DNA of 64,000 bases from Cyanodermella asteris (GCA_900618795.1 UYJD01000004.1:1886726-1950725), one strand, 5' to 3'; positions 21,203-33,303 are shown, numbered from the stretch's first letter. Notes: generated by a model from the letters alone, not told the origin. Made by a program: numbers and translations.

Positions 21203-24200
21203 ATGAGAGATATTCCGTCCCCGCCTGGCTTGCCGATCATTGGCAATGCCATGGACGTCGACTCCAATACACCGACCAAAAGCTTCCAGAGACTATTTGC
21301 ACAGTATGGGACGATGTTCAGACTCAGCCTAGGTGGCCAAAGTACAGTGTTCGTCGGAAACCACGATGTTGCAAATGAGCTTTGCGACGAAAGACGATTT
21401 CAAAAGGTGAGCTCAATTGAGCCACACCCGAAGTCGGAGAACGGGCACATGTGCGATGATACTGACGATCGTTCCAGCGAGTCGCAGGCGGACTTGGAGA
21501 GGTTCGCAATGGTGTCGGCGATGGTCTGTTTACTGCATACAATCACGAAGAGAACTGGGGCATAGCGCACCGAATTCTCATGCCGGCGTTCGGTCCTATG
21601 CAAATGACCAAGTACTTCGATGAGATGAAGTTGGTCGCCTCGGAACTGATCACTAAATGGGCGAGACTCGGCCCTGATAACGTGATTGACCCGACCGACC
21701 AGTTCACACGTTTCACACTCGACAGTATCGCACTGTGCGCAATGGACACGAGGTTCAACTCATTCGATCGCGAAGAATTGCATCCGTTTATTGACGCCAT
21801 GGCATATTTCCTACGGGAGAGCGGAATTCGTGCCAAGCGACCGCAGTTTGTGAGTGATTACATGTACCGACAGGACACCCGCAAGTACTGGGAGTCCATC
21901 GAGATCATGAAGAAGACAGGTGCGGCAGTCATTAACCAGCGCAAAACCCACCCTTCGGATAAGAAGGACTTGTTGGCGGCAATGTTGGATGGGGAAGATC
22001 CCAAGACCGGAAAGAAGCTTGACGATCAAACGATCATGTGAGTGAGATGGGAGTCGTTGTATTATGCGGCTGGCTGATCCTTGTTCAGGTACAACATGTT
22101 GACTTTCCTCATTGCCGGGCACGAGACAACATCCGGTCTGTTATCTTTCTTGTTCGTCGACTTGATCTTACACCCCAGAGTCATGGCAAAGGTGCAAAAG
22201 GAAGTCGATGAAGTTCTCGGAACTGGTCCGTTCCTTTTCGAGCACGTGAACAAATTGCCCTATCTCAACGCATGCATCAGAGAAAGCTTGCGTCTCTACC
22301 CGCCGGCTGCTGGATTTTCGGTAGAGCCGAAAAGTACGAACGACGCCGACTTCCCCATGCGTGTCGGAAAGGAAGGCTAGCTCATCAACAAGGGTGACAG
22401 CTTCAGCATCAGCGGATCAGCCGTACACCGCGACCCGTCGGTATATGGCGAAGACGCAACAGAATTCAAACCTGAGCGCATGCTGGACGAGCACTTCAAC
22501 AAGCTGCCCCCGAATTCATGGAAGCCTTTCGGCAACGGCGCCCGAGCTTGTATTGGACGTGCCTTTGCCTGGCAGGAAGCTGTGATGATGGCTGCTTTGT
22601 TGATTCAGAACTTTACATTCCGTCCGCAGGATCCCAGCTACAAGATGGAGCTACAGCAGAACCTTACCATCAAGCCAAAGGGCTTCCGCATGTTCGCAAC
22701 TTTGCGAGAGGGGCTCGACATCATTCAGCTGGAGAAGAGACTCTGGGGCGGCAGCCCAGTCGAAAAGAAACAATCGCACAAGGACAGGGAGATTGAGAGT
22801 GCTTCCAAGCTCGCGGTCGAGAAGAAGCCTCTCAAAATCTTCTACGGATCCAATACAGGTACCTGCGAGGCCCTTGCGCAGTCTCTGGCTGGATCTGCAG
22901 CATCGCATGGCTACGCACCTGAGGTCAAGTCTCTGGATGCGGCCACATCTACCCTCCCTCAGAACACCCCTGTTGTCATAGTGACCGCCTCGTACGAAGG
23001 AGAACCACCAGACAACGCGGGTCGCTTCATCGAATGGCTCAAGGGTCTAAACGGTGATGAGCTCAAGGGCGTCAAGTTCGCTGTCTTCGGCTGCGGCCAT
23101 ACCGATTGGGCAAAGACTTACCAGAGAATACCCACTCTCTGTGATGACCTGCTCGAAGCCCGCGGCGGAAAGCGCATGTGCACTCGCGGCTTCGCCAATG
23201 CGGCGGATAACGGCATGTTCAACGACTTCGACGCCTGGTCTGACGACAAGTTTTGGCCCGGCCTCATCAGCGAGTTTGGCGGCGAGAGCAACGGAGTCCA
23301 CGAGACTCACGGTCTGGAACTCACGATTAATAGCAGCACCCGGTCGGCGGATCTCAGGCAAGACGTTGCCGAGGGCATGGTAACCAAAATCGGAAGCCTG
23401 ACCGCCGAAGGCGAGCCCGAAAAGCGACACATCGAGATCCTCCTACCAAGTGGCATGAGCTACAGCTCCGGCGACTACCTCGCCGTCCTCCCCATCAACC
23501 ACGACTCCATCGTCAAGTCCACAATCGCCCGCTTCAGCCTCCCCTGGGACGCGCGCATTCAAATCAAAGAAGGCCAACTCACCTTCCTCCCCACCGGCCG
23601 CGAGATCCCCATTTACAGCCTGCTAGCCAGCTACGTCGAGCTGGCCCAACAAGCAACCACAAAGCACGTCGCAGCCCTCGCCCAGTACGCCAGCGACGCC
23701 AAAGAGAAAGAAGCGCTCAAAGCCCTGACCCCCGAAATCATCTCCGAAAAGCACGTTTCCGTCCTGGACATTCTCGACAGGTACCCGTCCATCACACTCC
23801 CCTTTGGCGATTTCCTATCTATGCTCCCGCCAATGCGCATCCGCCAGTACTCCATTTCCTCCTCGCCGCTCGCAAACTCTACACACGCAACCCTGACGTA
23901 CGGCGTCCTGGACCAAGAAGCCAAGATCGGCGGGAAGCGATATCAGGGCATCTGCTCCACCTACCTGTCCTCCCTCAAGACGGGCGACAAGGTCTATTGC
24001 GCTGTCAAGCCCAGCCACGCAGCTTTCCACCTCCCCCTGGACGTCGAGTCCGTCCCCGTGATAATGGTCTGCGTCGGCAGCGGCCTCTCGCCCTTCCACG
24101 GCTTCGTGCAAGAACGCGCCGCACAGATCAAAGCCGGCCGCAAACTCGCCCCCGCACTCCTATTCGTGGGCTGCCGACACCCGGAACGGGACGCGCTCTA

Positions 24201-24525
24201 CGCCGATGAATTCAGGGAATGGGAGGAGATTGGCGCCGTCAGCATGCGGTACGCGTTCAGCAGGGCGCCCGAGAAGAGCCAGGGGTGCAAGTACGTCCAG
24301 GACAGGCTGGACAGGGATCGGAACGAGTGCAAGGCGTTGTGGGCGAAGGGTGCGAGGTTCTTTGTTTGCGGGAACAGCAATGTTAGCGATGGGGTGAAGA
24401 AGGTTGTCATCAAGACTACGATTGAGCATCGGCGGGAGAAGGGGGAGGATTCGAGTTATGAGGAGGCGGAGAAGTGGTTCGAGGAGGTGAAGCATGAGAG
24501 ATTCGCCACGGATGTTTTCGCGTAG
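21203..24525 (+). pseudogene. CYP505: CYP505/P450foxy-type self-sufficient fatty-acid hydroxylase with internal amber codon
   Basis: Exons 21203-21406, 21478-22037 and 22089-24525 (introns 71 and 51 bp) give a 1066-codon reading, the size of P450foxy. These fusions hydroxylate fatty acids at subterminal positions using NADPH. The P450 half shows the I-helix AGHETTSG, K-helix ESLR, and haem loop FGNGARACIGRAF (Cys ligand). The reductase half shows the FMN-binding flavodoxin signature YGSNTGTCEALAQ, a TASYEGEPPDNAGRF segment, FAD motif RQYSISSSP and NADPH motif CVGSGLSPFHGF. Both halves are complete. Codon 352 (22378-22380), between the K-helix and the haem loop, is TAG, in the beta region where BM3-type enzymes have a Gly-Gly-x-Tyr segment. 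The remainder stays in frame for another 2.1 kb. No plausible intron skips the stop. The gene looks recently inactivated, or the base is an error. Confidence 0.85.
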
Positions 24526-24889
24526 AAGATGTATGAATGATGATAATTTACGAAATGCAGAGCAACATAGCTGATGAATGAGATCGACGCAAGCATTCGG
24601 TCTGTGTGACCTTGATGCGAAGTCAGTCGTAGTTGTGACCCGCAGGACAACATTCGTGATTCGCATTCAAAATTCAAAATTCAAACACTTCACATCAGAT
24701 CAAGCTATCGGAGGGATGTTTCAAAATCTGTATCGTCCTTTTGACATTTCCTGAAATTTGCCGAACCATGCATCGCAGATTGTGGTCTGCCTTTTCGCCA
24801 AGCTCGGATGAAATATGCTCAGCCTACAGAACATGCTAATAAAAGTACACGGCCAATCTCAATGGCCTAGTGTCTGAATGCTATTACTC
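24526..24889. other. convergent intergenic region, CYP505 / Spt5
   Basis: This 364-bp stretch holds the 3' flanks of two convergent genes. It is A/T-richer than the coding regions, with AATTCAAAATTCAAAATTC-like short repeats near 24665-24683. I see no gene. Confidence 0.4.
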
Positions 24890-27800
24890 TCAGTCGGTGT
24901 ATTGAGGTCCATCGTCGTCATCATCTGCTCCTGCCCAACCTTGCCTGCCGCCGCCTGCAAAAGGTGTCGGTGCGTCACCATAAACGCCCGGCGTAGGAGC
25001 TCCAGGAGTCGGAGCACCAGGTGTAGGAGCATCAAGTGCCGGAGCTGGGGTCTTGCCGCCTGCATTGTCGCCGTAAGTGGCGCCGCCATAGGAAGTCGCT
25101 CCTCCATATGCAGTAGCACCTCCGTATGAGGTTTGGCCTCCGCTCCCGCCGTACGCTGTCGATCCTCCCCATCCGCCTCCAGCAGGTGTGCGCTGTGTCA
25201 ACGTCAGCAAGAATCGAGAAACCATGGGTTGGTAATACTTACACCTCCATATGCCGTTTGGCCGCCGCCTCCGTAGGCGGTTCTACCACCGTTACTTTGC
25301 TGCCAAGCTGGAGTTCGTCCACCGCCACTTGCACCCCAACCAGGCGTTTGACCACCAGAAGCACCACCTGACCATGCCGGAGTGCGAGCGGAAGCACCCC
25401 AAGCAGGCGTCCGGCCTCCATCTCCAACACCGGCACCCATAGGTGTACGGCCACCGCCCAATCCGGCTGCAGGAGTGCGTCCACCATAACCAGGTCCCCC
25501 GCCGCCACCCGGGGGTCCGCCGCGTCCTCTGCCCCGAGATGAGGCAAAGTCGATGTATGATATCGTATTGCCCTGGTCGGTCTTGATTCTCAAAAAGGTC
25601 TTCTCGATGGGTAACGTCTTGTTCTTGCTGTGAAGCTCGACACGAGCGATCTGATCTGTTGCATCTTTGACGATGCCGAGAAGGCCTTTGTAGGCACCCC
25701 TTGCTATCACGACTGTCTTGCCAATGACTGGGTCACGCCCACCAAATGATCTGGGAGGTGGCATCATGCCGTTTGCACCAGCCCCGGGTGCTTTCAAGGC
25801 TGGATTCATCCTACTAAGATCAGGTCCGCTAGCAGAGGTGCCTGCCGTTCTTCCACCTTTGGCTGCGACAGTTGCAACATTTGTTGCTCTCGTCACAAAG
25901 ACGCCCGAATTCGTCTTGTATTCGCGATTCATCAAAAAAACGAACGAACGATGGATGTGAATGATCGTGCCACTTCTGCGCTCACCCTCGACTTCCTTCA
26001 CAGTGTCTTCGATTTTGATTTCGTTACCGGCTCTATCGGTAGCGACGGCGTTTTTGCGCCTCTCGATCTTGTTGGAAATCTGGCCGATCATCACATTGCG
26101 CATTGTGTCGTACTGGTCGAGAACTCGCAAAACCTCCCGTTCGATCTTGGTAATGCAGCCGACTGTTGCAGGGTCGAGCTGGACAAGGTCGTGTAAATTG
26201 TATTGGCCAACGCTGCCGGCACCACCCGAGTCTGTGGCAACTCGTAGATCTTTGCTGAAGACTGTAATTTCCTGTTCCTGCAGATCGGTGATGAAGGTAA
26301 TCTTATCTTTCTTGATGCCAACAACCATACCGACTTCGCCTGCAAATTGACTGCTGCCAATCACCTTGACGTGGTCACCCTCCCTGAAACGTTTTCGTAG
26401 ACTCTTGGCTGGCACTTCGATGCGTTGCCCCTTAAGCTCGCCATCGTTCACAATCAGCGCAACGATATTGTTTCGTGACGATACAGCCTTTCCCCATAAC
26501 CCTTGCTGCTCACCCTCGTAGACTTCCACAACATCTCCAGCTTGATAGTTGTCGCCTGATGTGTTTTCTTTGATGCTGGCAGCGATTGATGTCAAGTCCA
26601 AGCTTTCAGTTCCGTCCTTCTGACCAACGCTGAACCGCGCAACTTCCTCGAGGGTGGGATGGACGTCATCGACGCTCACGTATTGAAGTTTGAAGTTTTT
26701 GTACAGGAAGCCATCGATGTATTCTTCGGCGAAGTATTTCCAGCCTTTCACTACTCCAGGCAGGGGCTCAAGATTGCCGGGAAACTTCTTCTTAGCTTCG
26801 ATTTCGCTAAACAGCCTGGGAGGCGGTCTCGCAACACCACTTGCACCAGCACGCTTTCGCTTAACGTCTCCTTGACCAGTCGACTCGTCGAGTCCATAAG
26901 TTAACCGCGGAACGAGCTTGACATCGAGTTCAAGGCCATTACTGTTGACGGCGTCGACTTGAGCGAGATCTCCTTGATATATTCCTGACCTCTTAATGCG
27001 CACGTACTGCCCCGGTTGTATGATCTTGGTAGGCTTCACGCGAAGTACGTCGGGCATCTCCTTGATTGGAAGATGGAAGGGGGTTTTGCTAGGATGGTAA
27101 TTCATGATGCCGTGACACGCTTCTTCGACGTCCTTTGCCTGGCGGGCTTCCACGTACACGTATCCTGAGGTCGGCCCACCGCGTTCGACCGCAGAGAAGA
27201 TTTTTAAGGGCGTTTTCGAATTGGCACGTTCCTCGACGCGCTTGAGAATTTGGAAGACAACTTCCCTTTCTTTGCCAGGCTTGACGCCGATGGCAAACAT
27301 GCGAGGGTCATCGACACCCGGGGCAAGGAATTCTCGGGGAACGAAGCTTGTATCCTGCGCCACTCTCTCTTTCCTGCCGTATCGTTCCGCAAAGCTTTGA
27401 GCAATTTTCTCCGCGTCTTCGTTCATTGCTTCTTGCCGGCGTCGGTCCATCTCTTTGTGAATGCGATCATCGTTTTCCATGCCAAAGGGCACATCGTTCT
27501 CGGCTTCGGGCTCTTCGTTCAGGAACCCCTTGTCGTTTTCATCTTCCTCTTCGTCCTCATCTTCGTCCTCGTCGACCTCGGCTTCCATTTCGATGAACTG
27601 GTTGAACTTGTCGCGTCGGCGGCGCTTTCGAGGCCGGTCCGTGATCGCATCCTCCTCATCCTCGTCCTCTTCGTCTTCGTCGTCTTCTTCATCTTCGTCG
27701 TCTCTTTGTCGACCGCCCTCATCTCCATCTTCATCCTCATCTTCGCCCGCCGGTTCGTCATCGGCATCAGGCTGATCTCGATCCGCACCATTCGCAGCAT

Positions 27801-27903
27801 CGGCGCCGGATGGATCAGCGTCTCCGTTTTCGGAGCCGACTTCCTGGACCGGATTGAAATCCTCCTCCTCCTCATCCGAGCCTTCTGATCGTGGGTCGGC
27901 CAT
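24890..27903 (-). CDS. SPT5: Spt5, transcription elongation factor
   Basis: Exon 1 is 27903-25243. A 50-bp intron (25242-25193) and exon 2 (25192-24890) follow, giving 987 residues. Spt5 with Spt4 forms DSIF, which binds RNA polymerase II, closes its DNA clamp and supports processive elongation and capping. The first 150 or so residues are highly acidic, followed by RKRRRRDKFNQF. The NGN domain lies at about 230-320 (RMFAIGVKPGKEREVVFQI). Several KOW domains follow (PGQYVRIKRSGIYQGDLAQV, GDVVEVYEGEQQGLWGKAV, EGDHVKVIGSSQFAGEVG, IGKTVVIARGAYKGLLG). The C-terminal repeat region has many GGRTPAW-like, GGATAYGG-like and PTPGA units. The start at 27903 (MADPRSEGSDEEEEDF) is chosen because the longer frame upstream lacks acidic family character. 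The frame is intact. Confidence 0.97.
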
Positions 27904-28368
27904 GGTGATTCCTTCAAAGCAAGGGACAGCGAGTGTAGGAGAAGCGGAAATGCGGCCGGGAACTCGAGACTGACGGCTAGTTGTATGCCGGACACGCCAA
28001 AGCTCTGCTGCAGTATGATGACAGCAGGCAGCCAGGCGCGAGAGAATGAGTCGAAGGTGAAGGTCGAAGGATGCGCCAGTCACGAAAGGTGACGGAAGCT
28101 GGCTCTCGCAATGAACAATGAAAGTGTTCCCATTCCGCAGGCAAGCTTCAGCAACAGGCTTGGCGCGTCGGAGTGGCCCGTGCGCGCCTCGCCGTTGCTG
28201 GGTGCCTCGCCCGCATCGGCGAGACCCGCCGACAGACAACACATGCTCGGGTCAGGCACTCACCTCCTCAATACCCATCGGTGAGCATTTCTACTTCCTG
28301 CACACTGCATACACTTCAAGCCTGCTCACGACTACATTCCCCTTCCTCGTTCTTGTCCGGTTGCAAAG
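27904..28368. promoter_or_regulatory. divergent upstream region, Spt5 / mitofissin
   Basis: A 465-bp region between two divergent housekeeping starts, probably a bidirectional promoter. The 80 bp before the mitofissin ATG are pyrimidine-rich on the plus strand (CATTCCCCTTCCTCGTTC, about 28336-28353). No separate gene is visible. Confidence 0.4.
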
Positions 28369-28858
28369 ATGGTGGTAGGTGTTGCTGCGTCTGGGTCCTG
28401 GCCAAATGCTCACATGGCTTGTATATAGCTCGGCCGCCTCACGCATTATGCCTTCGATGCAGTTCTCTGTAAGTTCTTGCGACATTGGTGATCGCGGGAT
28501 TGCTGACTTGGGGGTGTTCAGTCTCTGCCTTCTTGGCGGGAGTCAAACGATCGACCGGCCTAACGTACGTTCAAGCCTCACTGTGTTCTACCCCTACGTC
28601 TTCCATCGCACACGAAGCACGCATCCATATCGCATGAGGCTCGTCAATGTTTTGACAAGGGGCATCAGCTAACGAAGCAGTCCTAGTCTGGCCTCGGACA
28701 AGATCACCGACAGCAAAGACATTAAGCGGTGGATTGACAGCTACCTCGGCGTCGGCGAATGGGTCATGGATCAGAGCGTGACCGTACTGGGCGCCAGCGG
28801 ATATTTCGAGAGACGGAGAAACCCAGACCTTAATGAGATTCTCGGACGACGCGAATGA
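28369..28858 (+). CDS. ATG44: mitofissin (Atg44/Mdi1-like, former DUF1748)
   Basis: A small gene in four coding exons: 28369-28374 (only MV), 28429-28468, 28522-28564 and 28681-28858, with introns of 54, 53 and 116 bp. All junctions are GT-AG and phase-consistent, giving 88 residues. The protein reads MV-LGRLTHYAFDAVL-FSAFLAGVKRSTGLT, then DIKRWIDSYLGVGEWVMDQS and GYFERRR. This is the signature of the fungal DUF1748 family, now named mitofissin after yeast Atg44/Mdi1. It is a small amphipathic protein of the mitochondrial intermembrane space that binds and fragments lipid membranes and is needed for mitochondrial fission during mitophagy. Length and the YFER-type end fit the family. It is divergently arranged with Spt5. 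The exon model rests on conserved protein pattern and splice-site quality, and I cannot see transcript evidence. Confidence 0.85.
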
Positions 28859-29097
28859 GATACCCTATTGGCACTTTGCGACGGCGTTATGGGATACACT
28901 CGAAGATGACTTGCAATGAGAAGCGGACTGTACAGAAATATGGAGTTGGTATTCTTCGGGGGTGTATATGAGCGCAAGCATGACTTTTCAGGATAGCCTA
29001 CTCATCCATACGACTCTCATCATCCTGCGAAGAGCCACAAGGTATGGACGTGACCAGAGCACGGCGGCAGTGATAGATTTACCAGGCCTGACATCGC

Positions 29098-30227
29098 TCA
29101 GTCCACATCGTCGTCCGAGGTCACCGGCCCGTCCTTTTCTTTCGTCTTTTCGGCGCTCTTCGCCTTCTCGGCATCTTCCTTCTCGATCTGTTCTTTCGGG
29201 ATCAAGGTCATGACCACACAGAACAATACGTCTCCCGACTCCTTGTCCTTGAGGGTATATCTGAGATCGTGTGAGCGCCTGACATGCGCAGGAGTAAGCT
29301 TCCGAACCTAAAAGAAGACAAACATATGGGGAATACAACACACCCGAACAGCAGCGCCATGAAATATGCGGGAACTTACCTCAGACTGTCCTTGCCATCC
29401 AGAAACTTGAGCACGCTCAAACTAAAGCCCGGCAACTTCAACGAAAAGTCATTGAAATCCAGATACGGATTGAAGAAATCCCCCCTGTATAGCCTGCCTT
29501 CCTCCCACTTGAAATTGTCCCTGTTCGCCTCCGTCAATCCCCAAGTCTTTCTCTTGCCCGCATCCGCCGGCATGCCCGCCTCGTCTCTGACCTTTTCACC
29601 CGCCTGTCCGTCCGCGCCCTCGACTATGCCATCCTCATGCACATCTGGTGGGATCTCGTACTTGTCGCCCTTCTTTTCGAGCTTGTCGCCGACTCGCACC
29701 ACGTTGATGGATGAGAGTAGCGGGCCGTAGAGGTAAGGCTTCTCGGCATAAACGTCACCGTCCAGACCCGGGTCGATCAGTCGCTTGACGATACCGAAGG
29801 CGATGCTGAAGCCCGGCGGCAGCCGATCCTTGATTGGCCGGTCGAAGTCGTTCCCGAACACGAGAGACGACGAGGATAGGGTCTTGTGCGGGACGAAGGA
29901 AAAGGCGATGCTGTATTGGTCGTGCTCGTGCAGGGGGTGGGAGAAGTATGTGGACGTCGAGGGCGAGCCGTGCGGGAGACCTTTAGGTTCACATGTTAGC
30001 GACGACCCAAGCAAGCGAGCATGTTATGAGCGAGGAAGTAGTCGTAGAGAAGTGTTGGAGTCCGTCGTACCTCTGTAGTTCTGTATTCTCACTTTCAGAC
30101 TCGCCGTGCACGCAGGTCCACTGATCGTGGTCGACGTGGGACCGTTGACGGGGACCTCCTGATGCGTGGATGCGTCGTAGGACGGTCCGGCCGTGACCCG
30201 AAGGAGGTATTTGTCTGCCGTCGTCAT
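29098..30227 (-). CDS. Duc1/DUF1769-domain protein
   Basis: Exons 30227-30071, 29980-29380 and 29260-29098 (introns 90 and 119 bp) give 306 residues. The pattern MTTADKYLLRVTAGPSYDAS, VRIQNYRG, FVPHKTLSSSSLVFGNDFD, PPGFSIAFGIVKRLIDPGL and KPYLYGPLLSSIN matches the fungal DUF1769 family, named Duc1 after a fission-yeast protein reported at the cell cortex with phosphoinositide-binding properties. No transmembrane segment is visible, so peripheral membrane association through the beta-rich domain is the likely mode. The middle has an acidic variable loop (PPDVHEDGIVEGADG) and the C-terminus is charged and disordered (KAKSAEKTKEKDG, ending SDDDVD). The biochemical role is unknown. Splice phases all agree. 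Confidence 0.8.
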
Positions 30228-30701
30228 CTTTATTTTTTGTTTATTTGCTGTTGGAAGATGGGAGGTTTTTTGGGGAACAAGGATTATCCCACTCTCGTGC
30301 AAATGCGGGATGGCATTTTGAGATGCTTTGGGCTCGTGCCTTGCACTGCCATGACGTATCGGTTCGGCCAATTCTCCGACTGAATTAGGGGCGGAATTTC
30401 AGTCGATTTCAACTTGTCACTCATTCTTCTCTTCTTCGAAGTGAAATACAGTAAATTCGTCTGCGAGCTGTTGGTGATCCTCGAATGATAGGCATATATT
30501 GCGCTGCTCGGAGTATTATGTCATGTCAGCTCAAAATTCAGGGTCTGTATCTTATTTTGTTGACACGGTTGTATAAGTTCGCATTGTTCATCGACTTTGA
30601 AATGTCTCCTCATTTACGTGCACATCCTGCCTTACACTGTTGTATATATGTATGGATCACGTCTTTGTATTAAAGTCACCGGAATCAAAGATCACACTTG
30701 T
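30228..30701. other. intergenic region between Duc1-like and thioesterase-like genes
   Basis: A 474-bp stretch holding the presumed promoter of the Duc1-like gene and the 3' flank of the thioesterase-like gene. It is noticeably A/T-rich between about 30400 and 30690. I see no gene in it. Confidence 0.45.
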
Positions 30702-31724
30702 TCACAAGTTTGGCAGGCCAGTCTTTTTGTTGGTTCCGCCCGGCATGGAATTCTTGGCCATGTCCACGATCTGATGCTGAACCTGAACGATGGCGACAAG
30801 ATCAAGACTCTGGTCACGTATCGTTATTTCCCAATCCATCCGTCCTTCCTTAGCCTGCCGTGAGTAGACACGACTGAACATCCACCTGGCACCCTCGGCC
30901 GGCAGCCGCTTCTTAATGTCGATGTTCATGCTCACCGTATAGCACGTGATAGGAGAGACGGCGAAATTCTTGTTCTCTACAGGTTTCCCTGCGTCGCGAT
31001 CAGCTTCCTGTGATTGAGCGAATTTCATAAGATTCTGATGCGACCCGGCACCGTCCTTGCCCAGCCATTCCTCCAATGGTGAATATACCATGTCGGCCAA
31101 GTAGCCAATGTGATCGCTCGTCCAGCCAAAGTTAGGATCCGAATCGATGGGCGTTAGCCAGATGTCTCGTATGGTTCTGTTCGAGTGTTTCCATCGTGGA
31201 ATAAAAGTTTTGGCGTGGCTGAGGATTTGATAATACGACTTTCGATGCCACACGGTCTGGTACGAAATCCATTGCGCATCTGCATCAGCTTCCAGCTTCG
31301 AGAAGTCGGCGCCCAGTGGGGCCGGGTTCAGTCTCCAGCCAGTCTCGAACGTGGAGTCCTTGAAGGAGAGATCACCGACGCTCACCAAGTGAACAGACTT
31401 AACAAGATTATCCTGCAAGAGCTTGACAAAAACCGTAGCGCTCCTTTTGGATAGTTGCAAATCTTCAATCTCGATATTTGTTGACCCAGGAACAGCCAGC
31501 TTGAGAAAGTTTACTTTGTGATCAACGACATCAGGCAGACTTGGTCGCGAGGCGGATAAGCTGAAGTGGAGCTTGACGGCTCGCATAACGAGGCTTGTCA
31601 TCAGGCCAGCATGAGCGCGGGTGCCATAGCAATAATCGGACGGAAAGTGCAATGAGAAAATCCCATCACCAATATGTTTCATATCCAAAGCCTTGCTCCA
31701 TGGCGTCTTAGTTTGATGCATCAT
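30702..31724 (-). CDS. thioesterase-like (double hot-dog) superfamily protein
   Basis: A 340-residue single-exon protein of the fungal thioesterase-like superfamily (acyl-CoA thioesterase II-type double hot-dog). Expected features are visible: N-terminal HIGDGIFSLHFPSDYCYGTRAHAGLM, where family members position the first hot-dog helix, then VNFLKLAVPGSTNIEIEDLQ and a second domain with WTSDHIGYLADMV and ARWMFSRVYSRQAKEGRMDWE. The predicted reaction is hydrolysis of acyl-CoA or a related thioester, but catalytic residues in this subfamily are poorly defined and it may have another substrate. There is no signal peptide or clear peroxisomal C-terminal tripeptide (it ends GLPNL). The first Met is followed by a second, so either could start the protein. 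Confidence 0.75.
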   Translation of the reverse strand: MMHQTKTPWSKALDMKHIGDGIFSLHFPSDYCYGTRAHAGLMTSLVMRAVKLHFSLSASRPSLPDVVDHKVNFLKLAVPGSTNIEIEDLQLSKRSATVFVKLLQDNLVKSVHLVSVGDLSFKDSTFETGWRLNPAPLGADFSKLEADADAQWISYQTVWHRKSYYQILSHAKTFIPRWKHSNRTIRDIWLTPIDSDPNFGWTSDHIGYLADMVYSPLEEWLGKDGAGSHQNLMKFAQSQEADRDAGKPVENKNFAVSPITCYTVSMNIDIKKRLPAEGARWMFSRVYSRQAKEGRMDWEITIRDQSLDLVAIVQVQHQIVDMAKNSMPGGTNKKTGLPNL

Positions 31725-33303
31725 TATTCTGCTTGAACTTCAATTGACAGCAAAGTTGTTTCACGCCACCGTGAATTGGTTGTGCGTGTTCTGCCTGCTT
31801 GTGAGCGATTTGCAGGCTTTGATAAGCCCTGGCTCGATCACTGAAAGAATCGATTTTCTACTGTGAAATAATGACAACGGCAGAAAGTAGCGGGCATACT
31901 GCAGACCCTTCCTATCCTATTCTCCAACGCCTCCGGCGCCGAGAGCCGGAGGCATCACTTACCTTGAAATCGAGTTGATAGCTGCACGTCCGGCATGAAG
32001 AAGCTGCATTTCTGCAGGCTGCAGATTGCCGCTTGATCAAGGAGCGTTAAGCCCTCGAAGGACTAGTGCTCAGTACTAAACCAACGCCAACAACCCCGGC
32101 CAATCCTGAGCACGACCACCAGACCTGGCTCGGGCCGTTGGCATGCTGCAGTCCTGTCTTCGCCTCTAATGGCTGGTTCACCACACGTATCCATGATCGC
32201 AATGTCTGGGAGCGGTTGAAAAAGAGTAAATCATGAAGTCTGGGTCACCAGTGACATGATTACTTATCGCTGGGCTTGAGTTATTCACAGCCTGGGTTGG
32301 AAGGATGACAGGGTTGTGACCAGCGGGGTTGGCTACGAGGCTGTTCAACTTCAACGCGGAGACGGACAGTTGAGAAATCCGCTTACGCCACCCAAATGTG
32401 TTTAGCTTCCAGTCCTGTGCAGACTCTGGTACGACGGTATTGATCGCTTGAAGCTGGTGGGTAGGTAAGTGAGACCAGGATTCGTGAGCTGGAAGTGCTG
32501 AAGTCCAGTCAGCTGGCCCAAAGCGGCCAGGATCATCAATGCAGCTGGCACATGCCTACACGTGATTCATCGAATGAACACACTTCAGCACGCGTATCTT
32601 TGGCACCTTCATGCAGCACGATAAGAGTCATATTAAGCCACCGAATTGGTGCCCGATGTGAGACTTCAATGATGTCGCTGCTGTTTGCAAAGTGAAGATC
32701 GAAGAGGCATTCTAGCTTGTGCACGACGATCCCCGCATTCGATAGGAGCGTGCTTTGACCAGCCACTTTTTCCATCACCGGATCCTTCGCCCTCCTTTAG
32801 TGCTTTCCTCAAGACTCTAGTATCGTCGTTCGTCAATGGGGCCGGAGCATATCGCCTCTTGCCGTCATTTTCCATGTCCATCATTTGCTGCCGACCAGGA
32901 CATGGGTGTCGTGGACGGAAAAGGCAGGCGTTTCATTGGCCCTTGACTTTCGCCCCTGTTGTATCCTGACATCGACGCTCTTTTCGATCAGTGGAAGGGT
33001 GCAAGGAGTCGTTCTAACGAGACTTAGTCCGAACAAGATGGAGCATTGTGCTGCTGCATGGCATCGGAGCATCCATTCCATCCAGATTGGCCTCGTGATA
33101 CCATTTTGGCCGTCTTTCCCGGGCAAAAGTTCCACAGTATACCATCCCATTTTGAAGAGCAATGTGAGGCAAGGCCAGCCAGCTGAAAGCAGGGAACCCC
33201 TCGAGCTTCGTTAGACGTTGCATTAGACTTCAGAACCAGGTTGCCCAACCGAAAGTGTCCGCGGAATGGCTTGCTTGGTATTGCACGGCAAATAACTGTG
33301 GAC

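Noticed and set aside
11264-22380. Reassignment of TAG or TGA to an amino acid as explanation for internal stops
   Set aside because: Clathrin ends in TAG and Spt5 in TGA at the expected C-termini, and no core gene has an internal TAG or TGA.
27461-27775. Poly-Ser plus-strand ORF
   Set aside because: It is the complement of the acidic Asp/Glu codon run at the Spt5 N-terminus.
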